From Desulfovibrio piger (lineage in GTDB: Bacteria; Desulfobacterota; Desulfovibrionia; Desulfovibrionales; Desulfovibrionaceae): a stretch of 64,000 nucleotides of DNA. The translations under genes were made by a program, and so were the position numbers. The notes under the pieces were generated by a model, which was not told where the DNA came from, did not search any database, and worked only from the letters and a program-made list of their open reading frames with translations. Positions 45,151 through 53,987 of this stretch are shown one piece after another. Position 1 is the first letter of the stretch. Each line of letters begins with the position of its first letter. The stretch is taken from contig NZ_LT630450.1 in assembly GCF_900116045.1 (NCBI RefSeq), positions 717,501-781,500 on the forward strand, written 5' to 3'.

Positions 45151-45457
45151 GCATGTCTCCATTGAAAATCCTGCGGCTCTCCCGCACATCGCCCGAACAT
45201 CCGCGGGCCCCTCTCCGGCCTTCCGGGAGGGCCGAAACCCAAAAGCCATCCGGCACAGAGACCGCCTGGCAGGCAGCCTGTCGTGCCGGCAGGCCCATTT
45301 TAGACGATACCCGCTCGCTGCAGCTCTGTAAACCGCAAGGATCGGGGAATCTGGCGGAAAGGGCGCAGCCCACAGCCCCAGTCTCCGGGGCTGTCCGGGC
45401 TCCAGAAAAAACTGCCCCGCAGAATCACTTCCTGCGGGGCAGAAAACAGACAGTGAC
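45151..45457. other. Intergenic region between the fmdE-like and cytochrome c3 genes
   Basis: No convincing gene. It contains the cytochrome gene terminator at 45405-45442 and otherwise plain GC-rich DNA, presumably including the promoter of the fmdE-like gene. Confidence 0.5.
45405..45442 (-). terminator. Terminator of the formate dehydrogenase cluster
   Basis: On the minus strand CTGCCCCGCAG and CTGCGGGGCAG pair around eight bases and are followed by TTTTTT. Confidence 0.87.
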
Positions 45458-45865
45458 TTACTTTCCTTCGGCTCCGCCACCCTGGGGAGGCATATGGCAC
45501 GGACGGCAGCCGGGTCCCAGCATGGTCGTATGGCAGCCATAGCAGGAACGTTCGGAACTCTTGGTATGATACGCCCAGAACAGGCTCTGGGGATCACGCT
45601 CCCGCGTCCCCTTCAGGGAGTGGCATTCTTCGCTTGCCCCGCAGGACACATAGGCATCCTTGGCGTCAGAGGGCGCCGCGTGGTGACAGACGTCACACTC
45701 CACGCTTTCATGGCTGGCGTGATTGAACTTCACCCACATTTTTTTGTGTTCCGAGCTCTTGAGCTCGATGGGCTTGTCCGGAGCCTTGACGTCGCCGGCC
45801 ACGGCCCAGGTGGCCGCACCGCCGATCAACGACAGCATACATATCGCAATGAGCGCTCGTTTCAT
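45458..45865 (-). CDS. Tetraheme cytochrome c3
   Basis: A 135-residue periplasmic multiheme cytochrome. After a signal peptide (LIAICMLSLIGGAATWAVAG) it has four heme motifs in class III order: CDVCH, CGASEECH (with the four-residue gap typical of c3), CYGCH and CRPCH, plus extra axial histidines such as NHASH. It accepts electrons from formate dehydrogenase in the periplasm, as in the FdhABC3 complexes of Desulfovibrio. It follows fdhE by 46 bases on the same strand. Confidence 0.93.
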   Translation of the reverse strand: MKRALIAICMLSLIGGAATWAVAGDVKAPDKPIELKSSEHKKMWVKFNHASHESVECDVCHHAAPSDAKDAYVSCGASEECHSLKGTRERDPQSLFWAYHTKSSERSCYGCHTTMLGPGCRPCHMPPQGGGAEGK

Positions 45866-45911
45866 GCGTTACCTCGTATTGACCGCTGGCCGCAAGGCAG
45901 CCACGGCAGCT

Positions 45912-46862
45912 CTAAAACGTGTTCCAGAAGGCGGGATGGAGCGGCTGCAGACCCTTTTGGGCCGCGACCATGTCCATATGGAGCATCCCCAGTGCCAGAG
46001 CGTCCAGATCGGGAGCGGTGTCGCGCTCGCGCAGATCCACCGTCGGGCAGTAGGTCTTGCAGCGGGTGCACCAGTCAAGGCGTTCGCCCAGGGCATTCCC
46101 TGCTTCTTTCAGGATCTCCATGACGCCTGCCCCTTCTTCACCGCAGAAGGGGCAGGCCCCGCGGCGGAAGGTCCAGTCCGTACCGCACAGCGAGCAGTGG
46201 AGGTGCTTCTTGCCGCCACCACCCGCCAGGAACGCGTTTTTTTCATCAAAAACAGGCCGGTCCAGATACGCTATGGAAGGCCCGGATCCGCAGACGGGGC
46301 AATATCCCTGCCGCCAGGTACCTTCCACGTTCCAGGGAGCCTCCTTTCCGTCCCCATGCGGCGACAGCTCCACCAGAGCCCGCAGGACGGGCCCCAGCAT
46401 GAAGCTGAACGCAAACAGCAGCACCTGTACGGGAACATCCAGATGCGCCGCGGTCTTTTCCACACTCTCGGCCGTCTCATTGAGCACGGCCTCAGCCAGA
46501 GCCACCGGGGCCTCCGGGCCCTGCGCGGCGTCCACGAAGAAGGCCCGCAGCTTCGCTTCGTGCGGCCTGATGATCTCCTGGGCCGCAAGCAGCGGGATCA
46601 TGGCCTCGGCCGCAGCCCTGAGGGCTGTCCCGATTCCGGCAAGCGGCACCTCCGCCAGCAGCGGATAGCCCTGGGCGGCCCGTTCACGCTGCATCGCAGG
46701 CAGACGGACGCCGGCGGCTTCCAGCAGGGGCTTGAGCTGTGCGGGCAACGCGGCCCGGGCAGCCAGCAGCGGGGCAAAGGCTTGCAGGACAGGGGACAGG
46801 ACAGGACGGCGGGCAAGGATACCGCTGACGGTTTCTTCCACGCTTTGGCAGGATACGGCCAT
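45912..46862 (-). CDS. fdhE: Formate dehydrogenase accessory protein FdhE
   Basis: A 316-residue cytoplasmic maturation factor that acts on the formate dehydrogenase catalytic subunit before Tat export. The rubredoxin-like zinc/iron-binding CXXC pairs are seen in CPVCGSGPSIAYLD, CSLCGTDWTFRRGACPFCG and CTRCKTYCP, the normal FdhE pattern. It lies between fdhB and the cytochrome c3 gene, 68 and 46 bases away. Confidence 0.92.
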   Translation of the reverse strand: MAVSCQSVEETVSGILARRPVLSPVLQAFAPLLAARAALPAQLKPLLEAAGVRLPAMQRERAAQGYPLLAEVPLAGIGTALRAAAEAMIPLLAAQEIIRPHEAKLRAFFVDAAQGPEAPVALAEAVLNETAESVEKTAAHLDVPVQVLLFAFSFMLGPVLRALVELSPHGDGKEAPWNVEGTWRQGYCPVCGSGPSIAYLDRPVFDEKNAFLAGGGGKKHLHCSLCGTDWTFRRGACPFCGEEGAGVMEILKEAGNALGERLDWCTRCKTYCPTVDLRERDTAPDLDALALGMLHMDMVAAQKGLQPLHPAFWNTF

Positions 46863-46930
46863 GGATACTCCGGCTATCGAAGCCCGCGGGCTTCGGAGAG
46901 AGGGTGGGAACAGGGAGAAGGCGACGACAG

Positions 46931-47590
46931 TTAGCCGAAGGTCGCGTATTCGTAATAAAACTCGGCTTCCTCCGCAAGCAGGTAGATCACGCTGACTTCG
47001 TCAGGATCTGCCAGGAATGCCTTGGGATGGGTCTTTTTGACGACCTCTAGCCGTTTTTTGGCAAGGGCCAGGATCTCGTCCCGCTCGCCAAAGACCATGG
47101 CCCCGGTGGGGCAGGTCTTGACACAGGCAGGCAACATCCCGGCTGCGATGCGGTCGGAACACATGTCGCACTTGGCAAGGGTCTTTTTGACCTTGTCATA
47201 CCTGGGGATATTGTACGGACAGGCATGGATGACGTCTGCCATGTCCTGTTCACTGAGCTTCCGGATCTTGTCGGTCACCAGCACGGCGCCGGTCTTGGGA
47301 TCCTTGATCATGGCGCCGGGCACGGCCATGTCGGCCACATCCACGCAGATGGGCGTGACACAGTGACGGCACTGGTCCGGGAAGAAGTTCCAGACCACAT
47401 TGCCCTGCTTGTCCAGATGCTCATGGAAACGAACGATCTTGTAGTTGTTGGGGTTCAGATCCGGCGGATTCTGATGGCTCCCCCGCTGCTTGGTCTCGTT
47501 GGCGGGCAGATCGTGCCATTCCTTGCAGGCAAGCTGACAGCCGCGGCATGCCGTGCAGCGTGTGGTATCTACTAAAAATGCTTTCGGCAT
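46931..47590 (-). CDS. fdhB: Formate dehydrogenase iron-sulfur subunit
   Basis: A 219-residue electron-transfer subunit with four ferredoxin-like cysteine groups: CTACRGCQLACK, CRHCVTPICVDV with a later CP, CDMCSDRIAAGMLPAC and CVKTCP. It carries electrons from the Mo/W site to cytochrome c3. No signal peptide is seen; the subunit is presumably exported bound to the Tat-targeted alpha subunit. AAGGAG before the ATG at 47590 supports the start. It follows the alpha gene by 48 bases. Confidence 0.94.
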   Translation of the reverse strand: MPKAFLVDTTRCTACRGCQLACKEWHDLPANETKQRGSHQNPPDLNPNNYKIVRFHEHLDKQGNVVWNFFPDQCRHCVTPICVDVADMAVPGAMIKDPKTGAVLVTDKIRKLSEQDMADVIHACPYNIPRYDKVKKTLAKCDMCSDRIAAGMLPACVKTCPTGAMVFGERDEILALAKKRLEVVKKTHPKAFLADPDEVSVIYLLAEEAEFYYEYATFG

Positions 47591-47638
47591 ATCTTTGCTC
47601 CTTGGGGGGCGTGCCCCGAAGGGCACGCCCGGTGCTGG

Positions 47639-50600
47639 TTAAGCAATTTCCGTCAACTTGTCCGCCTTGCGGATGTTCACACAACAGGCCTTCGCTTCGG
47701 GGATGGTCGTGTTGGGGTCACAGGCCACAATGGTCAGACGGTTGGTGGAGTCGCCGCATTTCGGCGTCGTCCAGCCATAAGCAAAGGGCATACCGATCAG
47801 ATGGACAGTCTTGCCCATGACCTTGAACGGACGGATGCGGACCGTCACCATGGCAATGGCTTCCACCTTGCCGCGGGCGCTTTCCACGATCACGCCGTCA
47901 CCGTTGGCGATGCCCTTTTCCTTGGCCAGCTCGGGGCTCATTTCCACATAGAGCTGGGGCTCGGCTTCAAGCAGGTTGGGCACATTGCGGGTCTCACCGC
48001 CGCCACACCAGTGTTCCGTCATGCTGTAGGTCGTCAGCACGATGGGATACTTGGGATCGGCCGCCTTGGCCAGTTTGTCCATATCACTGGTATGGAACTT
48101 GTAGACCGGGCTGCTCAGCTGCTTGGAGAAGGGATGCTGCGCCACGGGCGTTTCCGCCGGTTCGTAATGCTCGGGGAACGGGCCGTCCAGACGGCCGGGG
48201 CCGTACAACTGGGCATAGCCGTCTGTTGTCATGATATAGGCCAGCTTGCCGTTCTTGGTATCGGCCTGCGGTGCCCAGGGACCGTCCGGCACGTCGCCCA
48301 CCCATTTCTTGCCGTCCCATTCGATGACGGCCTTCTTGGGATTGTAGGGCTTGCCGTTGAGGTCCACGGAGGCACGGTTGTACAGGATGCGCCGGTTGAC
48401 CGGCCAGCACCACGACCAGTTGGGATACAGGCCGATGGCGGCCTGCATGGGCGTCTGGGTCGGGTCGCGCCGCTTGGACTTGTTGCCTTCTTCCTCCGTA
48501 TAGCTGCCGGTGTACAGCCAGTTGAGGGACGAGGTGGTGCCGTCGGCCTGCAAATTGCCGAAGGCCGGGACCAGGTCGCCCTTTTTGTACAGACGGTTGC
48601 CGATCTTGGTATCGGCCCAGAAGAAGCCGTTGATGCGGCGGGTCCATTCCTCGGGATCGTACTTTTCGGGCCAGTTCATCTTCAGCAGGGCTTCGGGCAG
48701 CTTGCCGCCTTCGGCCTTGTACATTTCACGCAGCTTGTTGATCAGCGGCACGAACATGTCAGCGAAGTTGCGGGCCTCGCCCGCCGGTTCCACGGCCTTG
48801 TCAAACCACAGCAGCCAGCGGCCGCTGTTGCTGATGGTACCGGCCTTTTCCACGCGATGGGCCGACGGCAGCAGGAAGACTTCGGTCTTCATCTTCTTGG
48901 GGTCGACGCCGGGACGGTGCCAGTTGTCCGTGGTTTCGGAATTGTGCAGCTCGGCGCAGACCATCCAGTCCAGATTGTCCAGGGCCTTGCGCATCTTGTT
49001 GGTGTTGGGGAAACTGTTCATGGGGTTGACGCCGAAGACAAAACCACCCTTGATCTTGCCGTGGTACATCTTGTCCATGACATACATGTACGAATAGTCC
49101 GCTCCAGGCTCGCCCTTGGGCAGCAGGCCGTAGCAGAAGTCGTTTTCCGGCTTTGCCTCTTCACCGAACCAGCCCTTGAGCAGGCTGGCGAAGTACTTGG
49201 GCCGGTTGCCCCACCAGTTGGCACTGTTGGGGATCTTGGTGACCGGGGTATTGGCCTTGTTGAACTGGGCCAGGGTCTGCCAGGGCGCCAGCGGCAGGCC
49301 GATATACCCGGGCAGCACATGGTACAGCAGGGCATGGTCCGTGGAGCCCTGCACATTGGGCTCGCCACGCAGGGCGTTGATGCCGCCACCGGCCACACCG
49401 ATATTGCCCAGCAGCAGCTGCACCAGCGTGGAGCAGCGGATGTTCTGCACGCCCACGGTATGCTGGGTCCAGCCCAGTGCGTACAGGATGGTGCCGGCCT
49501 TGTCGGGCTTGCCCGTGGCACTGAACTGCTTGTAGACCTTGAGCAGGTTTTCTTCGGAAACACCCGTGATGTCGGAGACGTTCTTCAGGGTGTACCGCGA
49601 GTAATGCTTCTTCATCAGGTTGAAGACGCAGCGCTCGTGCTTCAGCGTGGCGTCACGCAGCGGGGCGCCGTCCGGGCCCTTTTCGAAGCCCCACTTGCTC
49701 TGGTCATACTTGCGCGCCTTGGCGTCATAGCCGCTGAAAAGGCCGTCCTTGAAGTCATAGCCCTTGCCGACGATGAACGAGGCGTTGGTATAATTGATAA
49801 CGTAATCGTGGAAATAGCTGTTCGATTCCAGGATGTAATTGACCATACCGCCCAGGAACGCGATATCCGTACCGGAGCGCAGCGGCACATGATAATCGCA
49901 ACGGGCGGACGTGCGGGAGAACTTGGGGTCGACGTGGATAAGCGCCGCGCCGTTGTCCTTGGCCCGCATGATCCATTTGAACGAAACAGGATGATGTTCA
50001 GCGGCATTGCTGCCGATAATAAGAACCACGTCGGCATTCTTGATGTCGATCCAGTGGTTGGTCATAGCACCGCGTCCGAACGACTCTGCCAGAGCCGCAA
50101 CAGTGGGGCTGTGTCAGACCCGTGCCTGGTGGTCCAATTGGACAACACCCAGGCCGCGCATGGCTTGATGGATAACGGCGCATTCCTCGTTGGAGGCGTG
50201 CGAGGTGCCCATCATGAAAATGCTTTCCAGACGGTTGACCGTCTGGCCCTTGCTGTTTTTGAGGATCAGATCCTTGTCACGCGTATCCTTCACGCGACGG
50301 GCGATCTTTTCCAGCATCCATCCCCAGTCCTTTTCTTCCCACTTTTCACTGTAGGGCGCCCGGTACAAGGGCTTGGTGAGGCGATGCGGATTCGTGTACA
50401 TGGAGAACAGGGCGGCACCCTTGGCGCACAGGGAACCTTCGTTGACGGGGAAATCGGGATCCCCCTCTGTGCTGACGAGCTTGCCGTCGCGCACATAAGC
50501 GATGACCTGACAGCAGACGGCGCAGAACGGACAGATCGTGATGACTTCCTTTGCGCCCTCTATCTTGAGACTCCCGGCATAGGCCTGGGCCTCGCCGAGG

Positions 50601-50680
50601 TTGAAACCGAACTGGCTGAGCGAGAGGCAGAGGGCACTCACGCCTGCCAGTTTCAGGAATCCCCTTCGTGTGTAGCTCAT
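47639..50680 (-). CDS. fdhA: Formate dehydrogenase catalytic subunit, selenocysteine-containing
   Basis: The catalytic subunit of a periplasmic molybdo- or tungsto-formate dehydrogenase, 1013 residues with the in-frame TGA at 50116-50114 read as selenocysteine (residue 189). The context ARV-U-HSPTVAALAESFGRG is the usual FDH active site. The twin-arginine signal is YTRRGFLKLAGVSA, with cleavage near residue 33. The first Fe-S cluster is held by CPFCAVCC and a later Cys. Splitting the gene at the TGA would leave two halves each missing essential parts. AGGAGAGG precedes the ATG. It is the first gene of fdhA-fdhB-fdhE-cytochrome c3. Confidence 0.94.
50073..50116 (-). promoter_or_regulatory. Putative SECIS element for selenocysteine insertion
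   Basis: Immediately after the TGA (as in TGACACAGCCCC) the mRNA can fold into a short stem with CTG/CAG at its base and wobble pairs above. The apical loop is near GCGGCTCT. Its position fits the bacterial SECIS that SelB reads. The fold is drawn by eye. Confidence 0.6.
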
Positions 50681-51175
50681 AGGCTTCCTCTCCTGGGTCA
50701 GGATGAAACAGGTATATGCCGAAAGCCGAGCATGCCTGGCGGCTGCGGGGTCCGGCACGTTTTTTCTGTGAAGCGTTCCTGAAACAAAGCACTCCACAAA
50801 AAATGTTTTATGAAACCGTAGCACTGAAACAGAAAGTTCGCAAGGGGATACGGCAAATAAACAATCTCCCCCAAAGCGGGACATCCTGCGGCCCGGGACG
50901 CCAGCCGCCTTCTTCGGCTCCCCTTGTCGCCGAACGCTGCCGCACAAACAGGCAGTGACCAGAACCGCCCTCTGTGAATAGCCCACCGCCCTGGGCCCTG
51001 ACCACCAGGACCAGCTGTACTGCCGGATACGCGCGCAAATTGCTGCCAATAGCGCCGCAAACTTATTGATATCCGCGATCAGCAGCGCGATGCCTTCCGC
51101 GTCATCGGACAAGTCCTCTGGAGCGGCCGGGAATACTGATAGAAAGCAATTCGCCAGCTGCCAATAAAAGCGCAA

Positions 51176-51220
51176 AAAACGCGCGAACGTGTGCAAAAAT
51201 GATGCACGTTCGCGCGTTTT
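51176..51220. terminator. Hairpin with 16-base perfect arms
   Basis: AAAACGCGCGAACGTG and its exact complement surround a 13-base loop. A T-run follows on the plus strand and A-runs precede it. It probably ends transcription in the minus direction before the fdh promoter, or in both directions. Confidence 0.65.
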
Positions 51221-51378
51221 CCTTTTTGAGCCTCTGCGCCCGAAATTCCTTGACCTTCGCGGCCTTACGCTCAGGTGACGGCCTTGGTCCCCGCTGCCAA
51301 TATTATCGCTCCCCTAGTCAAACTTATTTTAACTTATTCCCGGTCTACGGCGGTATGCAGAGGTATACGGAAAATACG

Positions 51379-51411
51379 AAAAAAGGGTTTACGGACTATC
51401 CGTAAACCCTT
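51379..51411 (-). terminator. Terminator of the original tRNA-Leu gene
   Basis: AAGGGTTTACGGA and TCCGTAAACCCTT pair around CTA. On the minus strand TTTTTTCG follows. It lies directly downstream of the tRNA-Leu fragment, as expected for a tRNA gene terminator. Confidence 0.8.
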
Positions 51412-51421
51412 GATTTTTTTA

Positions 51422-51482
51422 TGGTACCGGGAGCGAGACTCGAACTCGCAAGGTGTTGCCACCGACGGATTTTGAGTCCGCT
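51422..51482 (-). pseudogene. 3' part of tRNA-Leu(CAA), attachment site of the integrated element
   Basis: The minus strand reads as the 3' half of a class II tRNA: anticodon stem and loop with CAA (loop CTCAAAA), variable arm, T-arm GCGAGTTCGAGTCTCGC, acceptor strand TCCCGGT and encoded CCA. The 5' acceptor strand and D-arm are absent. The upstream DNA (GACTACAAAG and beyond) does not fit a D-arm. A tyrosine integrase gene starts 64 bases away, so this is the chromosomal remnant at one junction of an element inserted into the tRNA gene. Confidence 0.85.
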
Positions 51483-51545
51483 TTGTAGTCTTTTATTATC
51501 AGCTACTTACAAAAAAGTTGCACCAAAAAACATGGTGCAAGCCTC

Positions 51546-52583
51546 TTAGAAAAGAACCTTCTCGGCATCCAATACAGGCATCAGAGCAGCCGCCCTTGCC
51601 TGCCCTCCTGCCGTCACATGGGCATAGGTGTTGCCCGTTGTCGTGACCGAAGAGTGGCCCATCTGGGCAGCCACCGAGGCAAGGTCCGCTCCCCGGGCCA
51701 GCATCTCACTGGCCGATAGGTGCCGCACATCGTAGGGCCGCATTTTCACACCTGCTTTCTTGCAGGCAGAAGCCCACGCATCCTTATATGATATGATCCG
51801 TCGGCCATGACGATGGCAGACCAGATGGATCCCGGCGCCTCTGTCCACCGCGTAACGCTGGGCAGCTTCCTCCATATACATGGCTGGCGGAATGACGGTC
51901 TTGATGAGCCCTGTTTTGCCCTGACGCACATGGACGAAGCTCCGGCGCCAATCAAAGGCATCCCAGGTGAGGGAAAAGAGCTCGACCTGACCCGGTCGCA
52001 AGGCCAGTGCAAAAGCTGTCTTGAAGGCCCATTGCAGGTGGGCGGGAAGAAAGGCATAGACCCGCCGAAAATCTTCAAGCGTCGTCATGCATAGGTGACG
52101 CTGCACACGCAAACGTTTGTAGTCCCGCCAGGGATTGCGGCTGATGAGCTCCTGATCGACGGCCCAGGCCAGTATGGCGTGCAGGTAGGCCTGATACTTG
52201 TTGATGGTGTTGTTTCCTGTCCCTCTGGAGCGGAAGCCTTCCCGCATCCGCTCCAGATCCTGTCGTGTCAGGGCATCGGCGAACTTGTCCCGCAGGAACT
52301 CCCCTACTCCGGGAACATGCTTTCCATCAGCGTCGTGCCCCGCCAGGAAGTAGACGACATTACGCTTGGTCCGGGGATGACTTTCCGGGTGGCTCCGGTA
52401 ATAGAGCATGACCACCTCGCCCAGTGTCAGGCGCTCTTCTTCGGCTGTAGATTCCGCCAGGAATTCAGCTTCCCAAGCCCGTGCTGTCTGCTCGTCCACG
52501 AAGGTTTTTTGTCTCCATGCCCTTTCTCCGTGGGGCTTGTACTTCACCATCCATCTGCCGTCACGTCGCTGCGAGATGCTCAT
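51546..52583 (-). CDS. Tyrosine-type site-specific integrase
   Basis: A 345-residue recombinase with an AP2-like/core-binding N-terminal region and a C-terminal catalytic domain. The active-site set is visible: Arg in ALRPGQVEL, Lys in GKTG, His-Arg context in YDVRHLSASEML, His in MGHSS and the nucleophile Tyr in NTYAHV. The ATG at 52583 is used because the upstream extension is not integrase-like. Its position beside the tRNA fragment shows that it catalysed the insertion. Confidence 0.94.
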   Translation of the reverse strand: MSISQRRDGRWMVKYKPHGERAWRQKTFVDEQTARAWEAEFLAESTAEEERLTLGEVVMLYYRSHPESHPRTKRNVVYFLAGHDADGKHVPGVGEFLRDKFADALTRQDLERMREGFRSRGTGNNTINKYQAYLHAILAWAVDQELISRNPWRDYKRLRVQRHLCMTTLEDFRRVYAFLPAHLQWAFKTAFALALRPGQVELFSLTWDAFDWRRSFVHVRQGKTGLIKTVIPPAMYMEEAAQRYAVDRGAGIHLVCHRHGRRIISYKDAWASACKKAGVKMRPYDVRHLSASEMLARGADLASVAAQMGHSSVTTTGNTYAHVTAGGQARAAALMPVLDAEKVLF

Positions 52584-52594
52584 ACGTCCACCGA

Positions 52595-52786
52595 TTATGA
52601 AAGGCCGCACCCCCGGACAAAATCTTGTGCGCTCAGGGGGGCGGCCTTTCTCTTTTTGTCGGGGCATAGCCCCGCAAGTTCCTGTATTTGCCTGTCGATG
52701 ATGTCTACTTTTTTTACGACTGCCTGTCGTTCCTGCAAAAGCTTCTGGATCTCTGCCAGTCGCTCCTGGGCGTCTGTCCTGCTCAT
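52595..52786 (-). CDS. Small coiled-coil protein
   Basis: A 63-residue, charged, helical protein (RLAEIQKLLQERQAVVKKVD continuing to IIDRQIQEL). No motif or family is recognised. AAGGAG upstream of the ATG at 52786 is the best support. It lies 11 bases upstream of the integrase start. It could be an excisionase-like or structural helper, but there is no direct evidence. Confidence 0.55.
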   Translation of the reverse strand: MSRTDAQERLAEIQKLLQERQAVVKKVDIIDRQIQELAGLCPDKKRKAAPLSAQDFVRGCGLS

Positions 52787-52905
52787 GGCAGTCAGCTCCT
52801 TGTATCGTGTACCGGCCACGGGAAAAGGTGAATTTCTGCGCGGCTTTTCCAGATTTTCAGATCCGCGGAATTGTGACAGCAAAGGAAGTTTTTAGGGGGC
52901 CTGTT

Positions 52906-53742
52906 TTACGCGGCCCGCGCCACGATCTTTGGCATGCCATTGGCCGTGGCCAGAAGCTCCCCTGCTGTGCGCCCGTCTTCCAGCTTTTCGCCCAGGTCGA
53001 TGCCTTTCATGGCGAGGCCGACGAGGCCCGTCTCCGTGCGCAGGATTTCCCGTGCTTCGGCCTTGGTTGGTGCGGCGATCCAGAAGCGTTCCCCTGCCAG
53101 GTAGAGGCGCATGTCCGTCTTGCGCTCGGGAAGGATGAACTCTCGCAGGATGTCATAGGCGGGCATCACCTTGTCGATATGCGGGTAGTCCTCTGTCCCC
53201 TCCGGGTTGAAAAGATCAAAGAGGGCGTCCGTCTCCTCCTCGATCTCAGCCCACACGTCGTCGGTAGCCCACGCCGGGTAATGCTGCCAGGCTTCGTCCA
53301 GGGCGCGGCGGACGTCGTAGAACAGGGTGGACATGACGGCCAGCAGGTGGGTCATGTCGGTTTTGACCGGCGGCCAGATGGATTCCAGCAGCCGGGCCGC
53401 TTTGGTGGTTGAAGCATCAAAGACCGCCATGCCGCAGTGCAACGTGATAACCCGCGTGTACAGGATGTCGATGAGATCAAGGCAGTGTTGGGCATGTTGC
53501 TTGATCTCCCGGTAGTCGCTGTCATCTCTGCCGCACTTGAGGAGCGGCGCGGCGAAGAACTGGACGCAGGCAGCGGCTTTAAACTGGATGTCCGCGATCT
53601 TCCGCCTGTCGCCGGTGACGTTGTTGTAGATACGGCAGAGAGGTCTGCGCAGGCAGCGCCGTGCCATGCCCTCGTGCTTGTAGACCGTGCCGCAGTAGGG
53701 ACATTTGCTGCCATAGACGGCGATTTTTTTATGCTTCTTCAT
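52906..53742 (-). CDS. Phage-associated protein with N-terminal zinc finger
   Basis: A 278-residue protein not assigned to a family. It starts with a zinc-finger-like segment (KCPYCGTVYKHEGMARRCLR with further Cys), followed by mostly helical sequence with no membrane span. It lies between the integrase operon and the XRE-ImmA gene in the element. A strong terminator-like hairpin lies upstream. The function is unknown. Confidence 0.6.
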   Translation of the reverse strand: MKKHKKIAVYGSKCPYCGTVYKHEGMARRCLRRPLCRIYNNVTGDRRKIADIQFKAAACVQFFAAPLLKCGRDDSDYREIKQHAQHCLDLIDILYTRVITLHCGMAVFDASTTKAARLLESIWPPVKTDMTHLLAVMSTLFYDVRRALDEAWQHYPAWATDDVWAEIEEETDALFDLFNPEGTEDYPHIDKVMPAYDILREFILPERKTDMRLYLAGERFWIAAPTKAEAREILRTETGLVGLAMKGIDLGEKLEDGRTAGELLATANGMPKIVARAA

Positions 53743-53776
53743 ACTGTTTCTCCATACGCTCCTGTCAGAAACAGGA

Positions 53777-53809
53777 TAAAAAAGGCCGCCTTTAGGGCGG
53801 CCTTTTTAA
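53777..53809. terminator. Bidirectional terminator hairpin
   Basis: AAAAAGGCCGCC and GGCGGCCTTTTT pair around a four-base loop with A- and T-runs on both sides. Confidence 0.8.
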
Positions 53810-53819
53810 ATTCCGATTT

Positions 53820-53960
53820 ATTTTGAAAAATTGGAAATTTGTAAATTTTTTATAAATAACATATTGTAATAATTTATTTTTACATTGTTCACAAATTAAA
53901 AACAATTTGTCTATCCTAGTTGTGGGACGTCAGCCCTTGACATCTTTTGGGAATGAGGAC
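53820..53960. promoter_or_regulatory. AT-rich control region of the XRE-ImmA gene
   Basis: A sharp AT-rich block holds ACAAATT-N6-AATTTGT (53891-53910) and AAATTTGTAAATTT (53835-53848), both near-palindromic. These are reasonable operator sites for the XRE-type protein encoded downstream. Confidence 0.45.
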
Positions 53961-53987
53961 TATGGTGGGTAGAAGAAAGAGGCCGAT

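Larger units (their letters stand above)
50681..51421. other. Upstream region of the fdh cluster
   Basis: About 740 bases with no supported gene, spanning the fdh promoter and the tRNA-Leu downstream region. TGAAAC occurs at 50705, 50780, 50811 and 50825, upstream of fdhA. A strong hairpin and a tRNA terminator occupy 51176-51220 and 51379-51411. Confidence 0.5.

Noticed and set aside
50114-50116. TGA as a frameshift or nonsense mutation that breaks fdhA
   Set aside because: The surrounding residues match the selenocysteine site of FDH exactly, and both sides are in the same frame with no lost sequence.
47801-50782. Long plus-strand open frame opposite formate dehydrogenase
   Set aside because: The minus strand holds an unmistakable FDH catalytic subunit. 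The plus frame has a random-looking His/Gly-rich composition and no ribosome site.
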